Assembly (NCBI GenBank): GCA_000166095.1
Contig: CP002278.1
Coordinates: 1-24,000, forward strand
Direction of reading: 5' to 3'
From: Methanothermus fervidus DSM 2088
GTDB taxonomy: Archaea > Methanobacteriota > Methanobacteria > DSM-2088 > Methanothermaceae
Length of the DNA stretch: 24,000 bases
Both the position numbers and the translations under genes were made by a program. This document shows, piece after piece, positions 1 through 10,298 of the stretch (its first letter is position 1; every line of letters begins with the position of its first letter). The notes under the pieces are model-generated. The model made no database searches, was not told where the DNA came from, and saw only the letters and a list, made by a program, of their open reading frames with translations.

Positions 1-87
1 TTTAAGAGAATATATTAAAAATTGTTTATGTCTAGTCTCAACTATTAAGTTTATTTCTTCACTTTAAAAGAATTTACAGGTGATCAA

Positions 88-1869
88 ATGTGTGGTATTG
101 CAGGCTGTATACTAAAAGACAGTGAAGCTGCTCCAGTACTTCTAAATTGTTTAAAAAGATTGGAATACAGAGGCTATGACTCAGTGGGCATGGCAACGCT
201 CAATGGTAGCAAAATATACATTAAAAAAGACAGTGGCAAAATTGATGAAGTAAGTAAAAGATTAAATTTTTTAGAATTACCTGGAAAAATGGGCATTGGG
301 CATGTTAGATGGGCTACACATGGTCCTCCCACACAGTTTAATGCACATCCTCACTCAGATTGTAATAATGAAATAGTTGTTGTACATAATGGTATTATAG
401 AAAATTTTAATGAACTAAAGAAAGAATTAATAAAAGAAGGTCATAAATTTAGATCAGAAACTGATACAGAAGTTATTGCACATCTTATAGAAAAATATTT
501 AAAAGAAAGTAAAAATTTAGAAGAAGCTGCCCGAAAAACTGCAAAACGTCTTAAAGGTTCATATGCTTTATTAATAATGTCTGTACATGAACCTGATAAA
601 ATAATAGGCATGCGAAATGAAAGTCCCTTAGTTGTTGGAATAAGTGATCATGGACTTTTTTTAGCATCAGATATGCCAGCAGTCCTTGAACATACAAATA
701 AATTCATCCATTTGGATGAGAGAGAAATGGCAATTATAACAAATGATGATGTGGTCATTAAAAATTTTGATGGAGAAATTATTAATAAAGAAATTAAAGA
801 GGTTGACTGGACACCAGAAATGGCAGAAAAATCTGGATATGATCACTTTACAATAAAAGAAATTCATGAAGGACCTAATGCAATCAGAGAAACACTTAGA
901 GAACTCAATGAAGTCAAAAAAGTTGCTAAAAAACTAAAAAATATAAAGAGAATATGTTTTGTTGCATGTGGAACTTCATACCATGCATCTTTAGTAGGTA
1001 AATATGTATTTGAAAAATTGTTAGGTATTCCAACAGACGTAATTTTAGCTTCAGAATTTAAATATTCTGTCAAGACCCTAGATAAAAATACATTGGTGAT
1101 TTTCATAACTCAGTCAGGAGAAACTGCAGACACGATCAGTGCTATAAGGATGGCTAAAAATAAATCTAAAACATTAGCTATTGTTAACGTTGTTGGAAGC
1201 ACGGCTACAAGGGAAGCTGAATATGTTATCTATACACGTGCAGGACCTGAAATAGGTGTTGCTGCCACAAAAACATATTTAACTCAATTGACATGCATCT
1301 ACATGCTTGCAGCCTCACTATCAGGTAAAGATGAAATAATTGATTCCCTCAAAAAAATTCCTGAAATTGTGAAAAATACAATAAAATTAGAAAATAAAAT
1401 AAAGAAAATTTCTGAGAAATACAAAGATGCTCATGATGTGTTTTTCATAGGAAGAGGTTTTTCATACCCAACAGCACTTGAAGGAGCACTTAAACTTAAA
1501 GAAATAAGTTATATTCATGCTGAAGGATATGCAGCAGGAGAACTAAAGCATGGTCCATTGGCATTAATAGAAGAAAATGTTCCTGTAGTTTCAATAGCAC
1601 CTCCAGGAGAAAGTTATGATAAAACATTGGGAAATATAGAAGAAGTAAAAGCAAGAGGATCAAAAGTTATAGCACTTGGATCTAAAAATAACAAAGATTT
1701 AAAAGAAATTTCAGATGAATTCATACCAATTGATCCTAGTGTAGATGAATTTCTTTCACCATTAGTATACATAGTTCCTCTACAACTTTTTGCATATTAC
1801 ACTAGTGTTGGAAGAGGTATAGATCCTGATAAACCTAGAAATCTTGCGAAATCTGTTACTGTAGAGTAG
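88..1869 (+). CDS. glmS: Glutamine--fructose-6-phosphate aminotransferase (isomerizing)
   Basis: Makes glucosamine-6-phosphate from fructose-6-phosphate and glutamine, the entry step to UDP-GlcNAc and amino-sugar polymers, in the cytoplasm. The 593-aa protein begins MCGIAGC, so removing Met1 exposes the N-terminal nucleophile Cys2 of the class II amidotransferase domain. Further amidotransferase motifs are HVRWATHG (72-79), HNG (100-102) and ETDTE (124-128). Two SIS sugar-isomerase domains follow (CGTSYHA and TQSGET motifs in the first, a second from about residue 440), and the C-terminus KSVTVE is the conserved family end. Length is close to the usual ~600 aa. The ATG is preceded by AGGTGATC, a good Shine-Dalgarno match, four bases away. 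The orc1/cdc6 gene follows 21 nt later on the same strand. Identification is secure; nothing is odd. Confidence 0.98.
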   Translation: MCGIAGCILKDSEAAPVLLNCLKRLEYRGYDSVGMATLNGSKIYIKKDSGKIDEVSKRLNFLELPGKMGIGHVRWATHGPPTQFNAHPHSDCNNEIVVVHNGIIENFNELKKELIKEGHKFRSETDTEVIAHLIEKYLKESKNLEEAARKTAKRLKGSYALLIMSVHEPDKIIGMRNESPLVVGISDHGLFLASDMPAVLEHTNKFIHLDEREMAIITNDDVVIKNFDGEIINKEIKEVDWTPEMAEKSGYDHFTIKEIHEGPNAIRETLRELNEVKKVAKKLKNIKRICFVACGTSYHASLVGKYVFEKLLGIPTDVILASEFKYSVKTLDKNTLVIFITQSGETADTISAIRMAKNKSKTLAIVNVVGSTATREAEYVIYTRAGPEIGVAATKTYLTQLTCIYMLAASLSGKDEIIDSLKKIPEIVKNTIKLENKIKKISEKYKDAHDVFFIGRGFSYPTALEGALKLKEISYIHAEGYAAGELKHGPLALIEENVPVVSIAPPGESYDKTLGNIEEVKARGSKVIALGSKNNKDLKEISDEFIPIDPSVDEFLSPLVYIVPLQLFAYYTSVGRGIDPDKPRNLAKSVTVE

Positions 1870-1890
1870 TTTCTATTAGGTTGGGTTCTG

Positions 1891-3033
1891 ATGAATATTT
1901 TTGATGATTTAAGTGGCGGAAAAAGTGTATTTAAAAACAAAAAATATTTAGATCATCGTTTTTTACCTGATAAGCTCCCACATAGAGAAAAACAAATAAA
2001 ATCAATAGCAAAATATTGGAAAGAAGCTTTAGATGGAGTTACACCACCTAACATAACAATCTATGGTAAAACAGGCACTGGAAAAACCGCTGTAGCAAAA
2101 TTTGTCATGAAACAACTGAAAGAAATAGCTGAACCTAACGTTAGAGTTGAATATATTAGATGTACAGATTATAGTACAGAATACCAAGTTCTTGCAAGAC
2201 TTTGCCAACTAATGGGTAAAGATGTACCATTTAGAGGATGGACAAAAGCAGAAGTTATAAATGTTTTTAAAGATACATTGCGTAGAAATGTTTATGATGA
2301 GAAACCTATTTTGATTGTGATACTTGATGAAATTGATATATTACTTAGAAAAGATGGGGACGGACTTCTATACACACTAACAAGAACTGATAACATATCT
2401 ATTTTGTCTATCAGTAACTACGTTGATTTTAAACGATTCATTAAACCTAGAGTAAAAAGTAGTTTACGCGACAGAGAGATCGTTTTTCCACCATATGGTG
2501 CAAATCAATTAGTTGATATTTTAGAAGAAAGGGCTGACATGGCTTTCAAAAAAAATGTATTAGAGGATGATGTAATACCTTTATGTGCAGCACTAGCAGC
2601 TAAAGAAGAAGGTGATGCAAGATATGCCCTAGATCTTTTAAGAACTGCAGGTGAAATAGCAGATGAAAGAGGCTCTGACATTGTTAAAGGTGAATTTGTA
2701 AGAGAAGCAAAAGAATACATCGAACATAATAAAATTGTAGAAATTGTTTCAACGCTCCCAGCTCAACAGCAACGTGTTTTAGAGGCAATACTTTATTTAA
2801 CAAAAAGAAATGAAGAAATAACTTCAGGAAAATTATATGAAACTTATAAAAAACTTTCAAGAGGTAAAGATATTGTATCATACAGAAGAATATTTGACTT
2901 TATAAATGAATTGGAATTATTAGGTATAATTTCTACAAACACGGTTTCTAGAGGTAGAGGAAGAGGCAGAACCAATATAATAAAACTACAGTGTGATGTT
3001 TCACTTTTAGAAGATGCTTTATGGGTTATTTAA
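1891..3033 (+). CDS. cdc6: Orc1/Cdc6-family replication initiator ATPase
   Basis: Archaeal origin-binding initiator and presumed MCM loader. The 380-aa protein has an AAA+ core with Walker A GKTGTGKT (59-66), Walker B VILDEID (143-149), a sensor-1 Asn in SISN (173-176) and a sensor-2 Arg in [10 protein letters not shown] (Arg244). A C-terminal winged-helix domain (about 285-380) contains an RGRGRGR patch suited to DNA contact. Length is typical of the family. The ATG lies 21 nt after glmS, so the gene has no intergenic region of its own. Archaeal origins often sit beside cdc6, but there is no room for one here; if an origin is linked it would lie upstream of glmS, mostly outside the window. 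The 3' end overlaps convergent pyrB by 8 nt. Some archaea have two cdc6 paralogues; which one this is cannot be told from the window. Confidence 0.96.
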   Translation: MNIFDDLSGGKSVFKNKKYLDHRFLPDKLPHREKQIKSIAKYWKEALDGVTPPNITIYGKTGTGKTAVAKFVMKQLKEIAEPNVRVEYIRCTDYSTEYQVLARLCQLMGKDVPFRGWTKAEVINVFKDTLRRNVYDEKPILIVILDEIDILLRKDGDGLLYTLTRTDNISILSISNYVDFKRFIKPRVKSSLRDREIVFPPYGANQLVDILEERADMAFKKNVLEDDVIPLCAALAAKEEGDARYALDLLRTAGEIADERGSDIVKGEFVREAKEYIEHNKIVEIVSTLPAQQQRVLEAILYLTKRNEEITSGKLYETYKKLSRGKDIVSYRRIFDFINELELLGIISTNTVSRGRGRGRTNIIKLQCDVSLLEDALWVI

Positions 3034-3937
3034 TTAATAATTTTAATATAGCCATCCTAACAGGTACACCATAGAAGGCTTGTTTAAAATATTTTGCGCA
3101 AGGTAGATTATCTACTTCATAAGAAATTTCATCTACCCTTGGAAGAGGATGCATAACAATTAAATCTTTTCCTTCCAAAGTTTTTGCATCTATGTTATAG
3201 GCACCTTTAATTCTTGAATATTCTTGTGGATCTGGAAATCTTTCTTTTTGAATACGTGTAACATATAATACATCTATATCATCGATAACCTCATTCAAAT
3301 TTGAAGTTTCGTTTATTTCAACTTCAAAATTTTTAAGATCTTCTATGATATCTTCTGGCATCTTAAGTTCAGGTGGAGAAACAAAGCTCATTTTAACATT
3401 AAACATTGCTAAGGCATGTGCCAATGAATGCACAGTTCTTCCATATTTTAAATCACCAAGAATTGCAACATGTAACCCATTTATTTTTCCAAATGTTCTT
3501 TTTATTGTATATAAATCAAGGAGGGTCTGAGTGGGATGTTGACCAGCTCCATCACCAGCATTTATCACAGGAACTTCAACAAGATCTGCTACATAGCGTG
3601 CTGAACCTTCTAATTCATGTCTTATCACTATAGCATCTGAATATTGTGCCACTGTCCTGGCAGTATCTGCCAAATTTTCACCTTTCATCGTTGAACTTGT
3701 CCTTACTTCAGAAAATCCGATTACTTTACCTCCTAATCTCTTCATGGCAGCTTCAAATGAAAGACGAGTTCTAGTTGATGGTTCATAGAACATCATGCCC
3801 AAAACTTTACCTTCAAGAACGTTTGAAGTCTTCTCTCCACGTGCTATACTTTCCATTTTTCTGGCGACCTTAAGTATAAGTTTAATATCTTTTTTTTCTA
3901 AATCTCTAATAGAGATAATGTCTTTTAATTTTAACAT
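3026..3937 (-). CDS. pyrB: Aspartate carbamoyltransferase catalytic subunit
   Basis: Condenses carbamoyl phosphate with aspartate in the second step of pyrimidine synthesis. The 303-aa protein has the carbamoyl-phosphate motif STRTR (54-58) in the context [11 protein letters not shown], the active-site loop [12 protein letters not shown] (81-92, Lys85), and the C-terminal HPLPRVDEI motif with the aspartate-binding Arg. Length matches the catalytic chain. No pyrI regulatory-chain gene is adjacent, although in many archaea pyrI follows pyrB directly; it may be elsewhere. The ATG is preceded by AGGGTGTT. The gene runs divergently from the pilin-like gene at 4029, and its stop lies inside the end of cdc6. 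Confidence 0.97.
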   Translation of the reverse strand: MLKLKDIISIRDLEKKDIKLILKVARKMESIARGEKTSNVLEGKVLGMMFYEPSTRTRLSFEAAMKRLGGKVIGFSEVRTSSTMKGENLADTARTVAQYSDAIVIRHELEGSARYVADLVEVPVINAGDGAGQHPTQTLLDLYTIKRTFGKINGLHVAILGDLKYGRTVHSLAHALAMFNVKMSFVSPPELKMPEDIIEDLKNFEVEINETSNLNEVIDDIDVLYVTRIQKERFPDPQEYSRIKGAYNIDAKTLEGKDLIVMHPLPRVDEISYEVDNLPCAKYFKQAFYGVPVRMAILKLLIK

Positions 3938-3969
3938 CTATAACACCCTAAATTCTAACGTTATTCCAA

Positions 3970-3985
3970 AAAAATATATAAAATT
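3970..3985. promoter_or_regulatory. Shared TATA-rich promoter between pyrB and the pilin-like gene
   Basis: The 91-bp divergent region holds an A-run followed by TATATAAAATT. It can be read as a TATA box on the + strand (leader of about 25 nt to 4029) and, being nearly palindromic, on the - strand (leader of about 18 nt to pyrB at 3937). A second TTTATAAA lies at 4001-4008. Assignment is from spacing only. Confidence 0.45.
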
Positions 3986-4028
3986 ACTTTTAAAAATAGA
4001 TTTATAAATTAAGAAGGAGAAGAAAAAG

Positions 4029-4223
4029 ATGGTTATGATCAAACTTGACCAATGTGGACAGAGCAGTGCGGAAATATTACTTATTGTTGCTGCAGCATTA
4101 GCTTTAGTATTAATTGCTGGTTATGTTGCAGTTACAGTTTCAAAAACCGTTGGTGGGAATGTTTCAGACGTTGTCGACGCTGCAAGAAACTCTACATTAT
4201 TAAAACTTGGTAGTAGTCCATAA
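4029..4223 (+). CDS. Class III signal peptide (archaeal pilin-like) protein
   Basis: A 64-aa protein with a short N-terminus containing Lys, then the motif CGQSSAE followed by about 20 hydrophobic residues (16-36). This is the class III signal seen in archaeal adhesion pilins, cut by an EppA/PibD-type prepilin peptidase between Gly10 and Gln11, with Glu at +5 of the mature protein (Glu15). The mature protein would be 54 aa: a hydrophobic assembly helix plus a short polar tail. Such proteins are normally subunits of pili or other surface filaments. The gene stands alone, with no secretion ATPase or TadC-like gene beside it, so the assembly system must be elsewhere. A good AAGGAG site precedes the ATG; an in-frame ATG at 4035 is an alternative start. 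It ends 2 nt before the convergent rpiA stop. The class is clear; the role is inference. Confidence 0.85.
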   Translation: MVMIKLDQCGQSSAEILLIVAAALALVLIAGYVAVTVSKTVGGNVSDVVDAARNSTLLKLGSSP

Positions 4224-4225
4224 AT

Positions 4226-4900
4226 TTATTTTAAAACTTTAATTCCATTTTTAGTACCTACTAACACCTCATCAACATTCTTAGAAAATATTCCATTTTC
4301 AACCACACCAGGAATATTATTTAATTCCTTCTCCAATCTTGATGGATCTCCAATAGAATCAAATTTAACATCTATTATAAAATTACCATTGTCTGAGATC
4401 CAAGGAGTATATTTATAAAATCTTAACGATGGTTTTCCACCTAATTTCTTTATATTTTCACAGACCATACGTAGTGAAGATGGAATTACTTCAACAGGAA
4501 CAGGTGATTTACCAAGCTCATCAACAATTTTTGATTCATCTACAATGACAATAAATTTTTTGGCAGAATAATCTACTATTTTTTCTTGTGTATGAGCACC
4601 TCCTTTTCCTTTAATTAAATTAAGCTTTTTGTCTACTTCATCAGCACCATCAATAGCAATGTCTACATCATGTTCTTCCAATGTTGTTAAAGGTATACCA
4701 CAATTTTTTGCCAATAAAAATGATTGATAAGAAGTTGGAATTCCAAGTATATCTAACTCCCTTTCCTTTATCTTTTCCCCTAATTTTTCAATAAAATATC
4801 TAACTGTTGTGCCAGTTCCAAGACCAACTACTTGGCCATCTTTAATTCTTTTTGCAGCTTCATACCCAACTAATTTCTTTTGCAATGTTCGTGAGTCCAT
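4226..4900 (-). CDS. rpiA: Ribose-5-phosphate isomerase A
   Basis: Interconverts ribose-5-phosphate and ribulose-5-phosphate, supplying ribose for nucleotides. The 224-aa protein shows the phosphate-binding GLGTGTT near the N-terminus, the catalytic-site DGADEVD, and the [11 protein letters not shown] loop with its active-site Lys and Glu. In that loop the usual KGGGGALxxEK is slightly altered (KGKGGAHT). I chose the ATG at 4900 over a longer in-frame TTG at 4909, because the AAGG ribosome-binding site abuts the TTG but is well spaced from the ATG. It is the last gene of the (-) operon with nicotinate phosphoribosyltransferase, egsA and UPF0179; 12 nt separate it from UPF0179. Confidence 0.96.
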   Translation of the reverse strand: MDSRTLQKKLVGYEAAKRIKDGQVVGLGTGTTVRYFIEKLGEKIKERELDILGIPTSYQSFLLAKNCGIPLTTLEEHDVDIAIDGADEVDKKLNLIKGKGGAHTQEKIVDYSAKKFIVIVDESKIVDELGKSPVPVEVIPSSLRMVCENIKKLGGKPSLRFYKYTPWISDNGNFIIDVKFDSIGDPSRLEKELNNIPGVVENGIFSKNVDEVLVGTKNGIKVLK

Positions 4901-4912
4901 GGAATCCAACCT

Positions 4913-5365
4913 TTAATCTATTTTTAATAATACCTTAGTAAGATCGTAATTTTCTTGGCACTCATGAACTTTTCCTAGAACTTTTACTATGGTGCATCTA
5001 TCTCCAGGAAACAATCCTTCTGGAAAACAAAATTTTCTTAATTTACAATGTTTGTTATTACATTCCTGTGGTGAATATACTATCGTCGAGCCTTCAAATG
5101 CTCTTTTTGAATCTATTAATGCAGTTATCTTTGCTTTTTCTACTTCAACAACTTTAACTTTACCTTCGTCATGAATTGGGCAATTGTGCGTTCTATCTTT
5201 AACATCTTTTATTATATACAATCTACCTTTTTCAAGAGGATTTATACAGACACTTCTATACCTACATCTTTGACATTCTTTGCTTGGACCACAAAATTTG
5301 AAAATTTTGCCTTTCTTTGCCAATTTTTTACCTATTAGTGTTATTAATCTCTCTTTTCCTTCCAT
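4913..5365 (-). CDS. UPF0179 family cysteine-rich protein
   Basis: A 150-aa protein of the archaeal UPF0179 family, whose function I do not know. It carries ten cysteines, in two blocks that look like a repeat: FCGPSKECQRCRYRSVC followed by HNC in the first half, and ECNNKHCKLRKFCFPEGLFPGDRC followed by HEC in the second. Each half therefore offers about five Cys, enough for one Zn or Fe-S site. Between the blocks is a beta-rich stretch (VKVVEVEKAKITALID). It has no membrane segment or signal peptide. It sits between egsA (19 nt upstream) and rpiA (12 nt downstream). I remember this same order in Methanothermobacter, which would make the linkage conserved, but the biochemical link is unknown. 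Confidence 0.88.
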   Translation of the reverse strand: MEGKERLITLIGKKLAKKGKIFKFCGPSKECQRCRYRSVCINPLEKGRLYIIKDVKDRTHNCPIHDEGKVKVVEVEKAKITALIDSKRAFEGSTIVYSPQECNNKHCKLRKFCFPEGLFPGDRCTIVKVLGKVHECQENYDLTKVLLKID

Positions 5366-5384
5366 TCTATCTCCTCTTCATTTT

Positions 5385-6428
5385 TTAAATTACTCCAGTT
5401 ACTTCTGCCAATCTTTTTGCAGCTGCTCTTGTTAATCCTCTATCACCTAGAATAGTATATCTTTCCTTCCTAATTTTATGTGCCATTGTTAATGCTTCTA
5501 TAATATATTCTGGATCAATGCCAAGCTCATATGCATTTGTAGGTGCATTAATTTTTTTAAGTGTATCTCTTATAAATTTCCAATCTTTACCATGTAAATA
5601 CATCATCATTATTGTGCCCACTCCACATTGTTCACCATGAAGTGCTGGTTTGGGAGCAACAATATCCAATGCATGGCTAAACTTGTGTTCAGAACCGCTG
5701 GCAGGGCGACTGCTGCCAGCAATGCTCATAGCAATGCCACTACTTATCAATGCTTTAACAACTATCCTAGCACTTTCTTCCAGACCTTTTTTTATAGAAT
5801 CAGCTGATTTTATTACCATTTTAGCAGACATTAAAGATAAAGCAGCTGAAGATTCACTATAGCGTTCATAAAGTAATCTATGCGCTAGTTTCCAATCTAA
5901 AACTGCGGTATAATTAGATATAACATCTCCACAGCCTGCAGCAAGAAATCTATATGGTGCTTTCCTTATTATGTCTGTGTCTGCTATTACTGCAATGGGA
6001 GCGTGTGCAGGAAGTGAAACGCTCCCTTTATCGTTTTTTATAGATGCTCTCGGGGAAGCAATGCCATCATGAGTGGCGGCTGTTGGAACGCTGATGAAAT
6101 GTACGTTTGCATATTTTGATGCCATTTTGACAACATCTATAACCTTTCCTCCACCTACACCTAAGGCAATAGAGGTACCTTCCAATTTATTTTTAACCTT
6201 TTCTACAACATCTTTGGTAGCTTTTTTTACTTTTATGATATTAACGTCAAAGTTTTTATCCTTTAAACTTTCAGCAACTTTTTTACCTGCTATTTTAATT
6301 GTTTTTGGACCTGTGACTATTGTTGCTTTACCTTTAAATCTTAAATTTTTACAAATATCACCAACTTTTTTAATAACGCCAGGACCTGTGTGAATTTCTC
6401 TTGGAAGTTCTATTTTTTTTTGACGCAT
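5385..6428 (-). CDS. egsA: sn-Glycerol-1-phosphate dehydrogenase
   Basis: Reduces dihydroxyacetone phosphate to sn-glycerol-1-phosphate with NAD(P)H, setting the stereochemistry of archaeal ether lipids. The 347-aa protein has a [12 protein letters not shown] nucleotide-binding segment (90-101), [15 protein letters not shown] (116-130), and likely Zn ligands Asp168 (GCGD), His248 (SEHKFSH) and His264 (LHGEQ). The His-His spacing of 16 agrees with the characterised methanogen enzyme as I remember it. The ATG is preceded by GGAGGAAAAT. It lies 17 nt after the nicotinate phosphoribosyltransferase stop in a tight operon. Together with the HMG-CoA reductase gene in this window it is a strong archaeal marker. 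Confidence 0.97.
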   Translation of the reverse strand: MRQKKIELPREIHTGPGVIKKVGDICKNLRFKGKATIVTGPKTIKIAGKKVAESLKDKNFDVNIIKVKKATKDVVEKVKNKLEGTSIALGVGGGKVIDVVKMASKYANVHFISVPTAATHDGIASPRASIKNDKGSVSLPAHAPIAVIADTDIIRKAPYRFLAAGCGDVISNYTAVLDWKLAHRLLYERYSESSAALSLMSAKMVIKSADSIKKGLEESARIVVKALISSGIAMSIAGSSRPASGSEHKFSHALDIVAPKPALHGEQCGVGTIMMMYLHGKDWKFIRDTLKKINAPTNAYELGIDPEYIIEALTMAHKIRKERYTILGDRGLTRAAAKRLAEVTGVI

Positions 6429-6445
6429 ATTTTCCTCCCATTTGT

Positions 6446-7438
6446 TTATTTGACTCTCTTTAATCTTTTATTTTCAGTTATTCCTGGTATTCTACCTCTT
6501 TTAGCGATTGGTTTCCCTTCAACTTCCTTTATGTCCATTGTCATTTCAATTGGAGGTGCAGCTGAAATATACCAACCAACACCAAATGCATCAGCTCCAG
6601 CTTCACTAAGTGTCTTTATTTTTTCAGGGTTTAATCCTCCAGACACAAATATTTTCACATGTGAAAATCCTTCAAGATCTAATCTTTTTCTAACTTCTCG
6701 TACCAAATCGGGAGTAACACCGCCACGTTCTTTAGGTGTATCCAACCGGACTCCTTCTAGTTTTTTTCCTAATATTCTTGCAATATCTAAAGATTCTTGC
6801 GCCTCATCTTTAAAAGTATCAACTAATATTATTCTGGGTTCATCCTCAGGCATGACTTCATCATAAGCAGTGGCTATTTTTTCAGTACTACCTGCTATTA
6901 ATATTGCTGCATGTGGTATTGTACCTAATGGTTTTATTCCAAGTATATCTGCAGCTAAAACACAACTAACTCCATCTACACCTCCCACTTTAGCTGACCT
7001 TTCCATAACAGGTGCTACAGATGGATGCACATGTCTTGATCCAAAACATACAACTGGTTTTTCTCCTGCAGCTTGTTTACATTTATAAGCTGCTGTTGCC
7101 CAACCAGATGAACTTGCCAATATTCCTAAAATTGCTGTTTCATATATTCCAAATTCTGAATAATTTCCTTCGATTCTCAATACTACTTCTTTTTTTGAAA
7201 ATTTTTCACCTTCCTTCAAAGAATATATTTTACATTCAGAATCTTCCAATAAATTTAGAACCTCTTTTAATCCACAAAATATCCCTGATTCCCCTGCAAA
7301 TACCTCTGCTTTAACCTCAGTATCTTCTAAATTAAGATGTTTTAATATTTTCATAGTTTTCAAAAAATATACATCAGTTACCTTTCCTTTTTTTATTTCA
7401 CTGTGTTTTGCTGAAAAAAACAATCTATCTTCTTTCAT
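6446..7438 (-). CDS. Archaeal-type nicotinate phosphoribosyltransferase
   Basis: Converts nicotinate and PRPP to nicotinate mononucleotide in NAD salvage. The 330-aa protein has the type II phosphoribosyltransferase pattern: [36 protein letters not shown] with the substrate-binding His, GTIPHAAIL, the acidic [16 protein letters not shown], and the phosphate-binding ends IFVSGGLN and GADAFGVGW. It stops soon after the GRIPG segment, so it seems shorter than archaeal homologues of about 390 aa that carry a C-terminal Cys-rich tail; that comparison is from memory. The ATG has GGAGG ten bases upstream. It is the first gene of the four-gene (-) operon with egsA, UPF0179 and rpiA, with a TATA-like AATATAATTTG in the 90-bp upstream gap. 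Confidence 0.92.
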   Translation of the reverse strand: MKEDRLFFSAKHSEIKKGKVTDVYFLKTMKILKHLNLEDTEVKAEVFAGESGIFCGLKEVLNLLEDSECKIYSLKEGEKFSKKEVVLRIEGNYSEFGIYETAILGILASSSGWATAAYKCKQAAGEKPVVCFGSRHVHPSVAPVMERSAKVGGVDGVSCVLAADILGIKPLGTIPHAAILIAGSTEKIATAYDEVMPEDEPRIILVDTFKDEAQESLDIARILGKKLEGVRLDTPKERGGVTPDLVREVRKRLDLEGFSHVKIFVSGGLNPEKIKTLSEAGADAFGVGWYISAAPPIEMTMDIKEVEGKPIAKRGRIPGITENKRLKRVK

Positions 7439-7528
7439 CCTTTGCCAGCCTCCATAAAAAAATAAAATTGAATCATTTGATACAAATTATATTCTTATGA
7501 CACACATTTAAAAATTTTGTTAAAAAAT

Positions 7529-10195
7529 TTATAAAAGAGAACCAAATTTCTCTATAAATATCTTTTTTATTTTTTGTGCTAAGAATAGATAGGAGAATAC
7601 AACAATAAGTAAAAATGGGAAATATAGCCAAGGTAATGGATTCATAGAGAACATCCTACCTATAATTGTAAATGGTATTAAAGTTCCTATAGTAATTCCT
7701 GTCAAACTTAAAAATAGTAATGGTCTTCCTGGCATGCTTTGTAAAAATGGAACTTTTTCAGTCCTAAGGGTATGGACAACTAAAGTTTGTGTCCATAGAC
7801 TTTCAACAAACCAACCAGTTTGAAATGTTGAAATAAATTCATGCATCAAAGTTCTGGGTAAGTGGAAATAACTATTCCCTACAACAAATGGACAAATAAT
7901 GAAAAACATTACGACATACGTAATTATGTCAAAAATTGAACTAATAGGGCCAAACCATACCATGAAATTACTAATCTTAGGTACACTCCATCTTCTAGGT
8001 TTTTTTATGTATTTTTCATCTACATTGTCCCAGGGCATTGATGTCATTGATAAATCATAAATTAAGTTAAGTAATAGAAGTTGTAGTGGTAGCATTGGAA
8101 TGAATGGTAAAAAAGAGCTTGCTACAAGTACAGAAAATACATTTCCAAAATTTGAGCTTGCAGTAATTACTATATATTTACTACTATTTGCAAAACTTTT
8201 TCGACCTTCAATTATAGCTCTTTCCAAAACCATAAGATTTTTTTCCAGCAATACTATGTCTGATACTTCTTTTGCAGCGTCTACACCAGTATCTACAGAT
8301 ATGCCTACGTCAGACTCTCTTAATGAAGGTACATCATTAACACCATCGCCTAGATATCCAACAACATGTCCTCTTTTTTTCAGTGCTTTTATGATTTTCA
8401 ATTTTTGTTGAGGAGAAACTTTTGCAAAAATTGTTATATCTTCCACAACTTCAACTAATTCATCAAAACTCATGTCTTCTATTTCTTCTCCTAGTAAAAT
8501 TCCCTTAATTGGAAGATTTACCTCTTTACAAATTTTCTTTGTAACAATTTCGTTGTCACCAGTGAGAATTTTTACATCTACTCCATGTTTTTTCAATGCT
8601 TTTATTGCAGGTAGTGCAGATTCCTTTGGAGGATCTAAAAAAGCTATGAAACCAAGAAGTATCATATCTTGTTCATCTTCTGAAGTAATTGTCTTTTTAT
8701 TTAATTTATTTTTCTTAGCTACAGCTAAAACTCTCATGCCATCTTCATTTAAGTCTTCAACAATCTCTAAGGCTTTTCTAACCATTTCTTTTGTCAATTT
8801 TACGATTCTATTATTATATTCAACCCATTTGCAAATAGAAAGTAATTCTTCTACTGCACCTTTTGTAACTAATAAATTTCCACCATCGCCTTCTTTGTCT
8901 TTAAGTAATACAGAAATTCTACGTCTTGTAAAATCAAAAGGAATTTCATCTAATTTTTTAAACTTACTCTCTAAACCATTAAATTTTCTTTCTCTGCCAT
9001 ATTTTAATATTGCATCATCCAATGCACTTTTTAATCCTGTTTGATAATAGCTGTTTAAATATGCATATTTCAGAACGTTTTCATTTTCTTCTCCAGAAAT
9101 ATCCACATGTTTTTCTACAAATATTTTATTTAAAGTCAGTGTCCCGGTTTTATCTGTACAAAGTACGTCCATATTTCCAAAATTTTGTATAGAATCCAAT
9201 TTTTTGACGATAGTTTTACGTTTTGCCATTTTTATTGCACTTTTAGCCAAGTTTGCTGTTACAACCATGGGCAGCATTTCAGGAGTTATTCCAACGCCAA
9301 CTGCTAAAGCAAACAACAATGAATCTAACCAATCATGCTTTGTAAAAAAATTTATAATGAAAACTAGAGGAACCATCACTGTCATGAATTTTATTAGAAG
9401 TTTTGTTACATCTACAACATCTCTTTCAAAAGTCGTAGTAACCTTTTTACCAACTATAGATTTTGTTATTGAACCAAAGTAAGTATTTTTCCCTGTTGAC
9501 ACAACTACTGCTGTTGCATATCCGCTTATAACATTAGTACCCATAAAACATATGTTATCTAATTCACCAATGCTTAAATGCTTTTTTCTTATTTTTTCTT
9601 CACTTAATTTAGGACATTTTTCTACAGGTTCTGATTCACCTGTTATAGTGGCTTCATTTATAAATAAATCTTTAGATTCGATAATTCTAACATCTGCTGG
9701 GATCATGTCTCCTGCAGATAAATATATAATATCTCCAGGGACTAATTTTTCCATTTTTATCTCTTTTTTTCGACCATCCCTAATAACTGTTGCAGTAGTG
9801 TAAATTAAAGATCTTAATTTCTCAGCTTCAATATTTGATGTATATTCCAGTGTAAAACGGAGTAACACACTTACAGTTATCATTATTGCCACTATAATTA
9901 TAGTCCTCCAATTTTCTTCGCCAGGAGGTGCAAATAAAATATCAGTGACAAAAGATGCTAAACCTAATATTATCAAAACCATAATAAATGGATGTATAAA
10001 TGCATCCAATAATTGTTTATACCAGGGGTCTGGTTTTTCACGAGGTAATTCATTTGGACCATATTTTTCTAACCTTTTACTAGCTTCTTTTTCTGTTAAG
10101 CCATCTTTTGACGTGTTTAGCTCTTTTAAGATATCCTTTATGTTTTTCTTTGCAACTTTTGTTAATTTTTCAAGCCTGATGTCACTACCATCCAT
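7529..10195 (-). CDS. mgtA: Magnesium-translocating P-type ATPase (MgtA/MgtB-like, type IIIB)
   Basis: An 888-aa inner-membrane cation pump that couples ATP hydrolysis to Mg2+ uptake. Visible in order: an N-terminal cation-ATPase domain ending GPNELPREKP; transmembrane helices near 70-85 and 100-115; the actuator TGES (185-188); helices 4-6 with TPEMLP; the phosphorylation site CTDKTGTLTLN (Asp348); TGDN; the hinge GDGVNDVPSL; and C-terminal helices containing NLIYDLSMTSMPWDNVD, a segment typical of the Mg2+ subfamily. Length is near that of bacterial MgtA (~900). An in-frame ATG at 10252 would add 19 hydrophobic residues. I prefer 10195 because GTGATAAA precedes that ATG as at other genes here, and a TATA-like TTTATTATTTTAA lies just upstream inside the extension. 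It is a single-gene unit, divergent from the 242-aa gene. Confidence 0.95.
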   Translation of the reverse strand: MDGSDIRLEKLTKVAKKNIKDILKELNTSKDGLTEKEASKRLEKYGPNELPREKPDPWYKQLLDAFIHPFIMVLIILGLASFVTDILFAPPGEENWRTIIIVAIMITVSVLLRFTLEYTSNIEAEKLRSLIYTTATVIRDGRKKEIKMEKLVPGDIIYLSAGDMIPADVRIIESKDLFINEATITGESEPVEKCPKLSEEKIRKKHLSIGELDNICFMGTNVISGYATAVVVSTGKNTYFGSITKSIVGKKVTTTFERDVVDVTKLLIKFMTVMVPLVFIINFFTKHDWLDSLLFALAVGVGITPEMLPMVVTANLAKSAIKMAKRKTIVKKLDSIQNFGNMDVLCTDKTGTLTLNKIFVEKHVDISGEENENVLKYAYLNSYYQTGLKSALDDAILKYGRERKFNGLESKFKKLDEIPFDFTRRRISVLLKDKEGDGGNLLVTKGAVEELLSICKWVEYNNRIVKLTKEMVRKALEIVEDLNEDGMRVLAVAKKNKLNKKTITSEDEQDMILLGFIAFLDPPKESALPAIKALKKHGVDVKILTGDNEIVTKKICKEVNLPIKGILLGEEIEDMSFDELVEVVEDITIFAKVSPQQKLKIIKALKKRGHVVGYLGDGVNDVPSLRESDVGISVDTGVDAAKEVSDIVLLEKNLMVLERAIIEGRKSFANSSKYIVITASSNFGNVFSVLVASSFLPFIPMLPLQLLLLNLIYDLSMTSMPWDNVDEKYIKKPRRWSVPKISNFMVWFGPISSIFDIITYVVMFFIICPFVVGNSYFHLPRTLMHEFISTFQTGWFVESLWTQTLVVHTLRTEKVPFLQSMPGRPLLFLSLTGITIGTLIPFTIIGRMFSMNPLPWLYFPFLLIVVFSYLFLAQKIKKIFIEKFGSLL

Positions 10196-10251
10196 TTTAT
10201 CACATTTACTTTTTGTTTCCCATAAAATTAAAATAATAAAATCCATCAACA

Positions 10252-10257
10252 TATATA
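10252..10257 (+). promoter_or_regulatory. TATA box for the 10299-13683 operon
   Basis: TATATA sits 42-47 nt ahead of the GTG start at 10299 in the short divergent gap with mgtA. That predicts a transcription start near 10280 and a short leader carrying the GGAAGGTGG ribosome-binding site. It is placed by motif and spacing only. Confidence 0.5.
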
Positions 10258-10298
10258 GTTTTTTGAGGATCGATTATTTAGACGGAAGGTGGCAATAA

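Noticed and set aside
1-87. Replication origin upstream of glmS-cdc6
   Set aside because: The 87 bases visible hold no repeated origin-box motif that I can recognise; a judgement would need the sequence to the left.
667-1106. Open frames on the (-) strand inside glmS
   Set aside because: They lie wholly within a well-identified gene, have low-complexity Phe/Asn/Ser-rich translations and no ribosome-binding site.
8100-9803. Several (+) frames of 60-190 aa inside the MgtA gene
   Set aside because: Antisense shadows of a clear P-type ATPase; Ser/Phe-rich and matching no family.
10196-10252. Hydrophobic 19-residue N-terminal extension of MgtA
   Set aside because: It overlaps the likely promoter, and a better-placed ribosome-binding site precedes the ATG at 10195.
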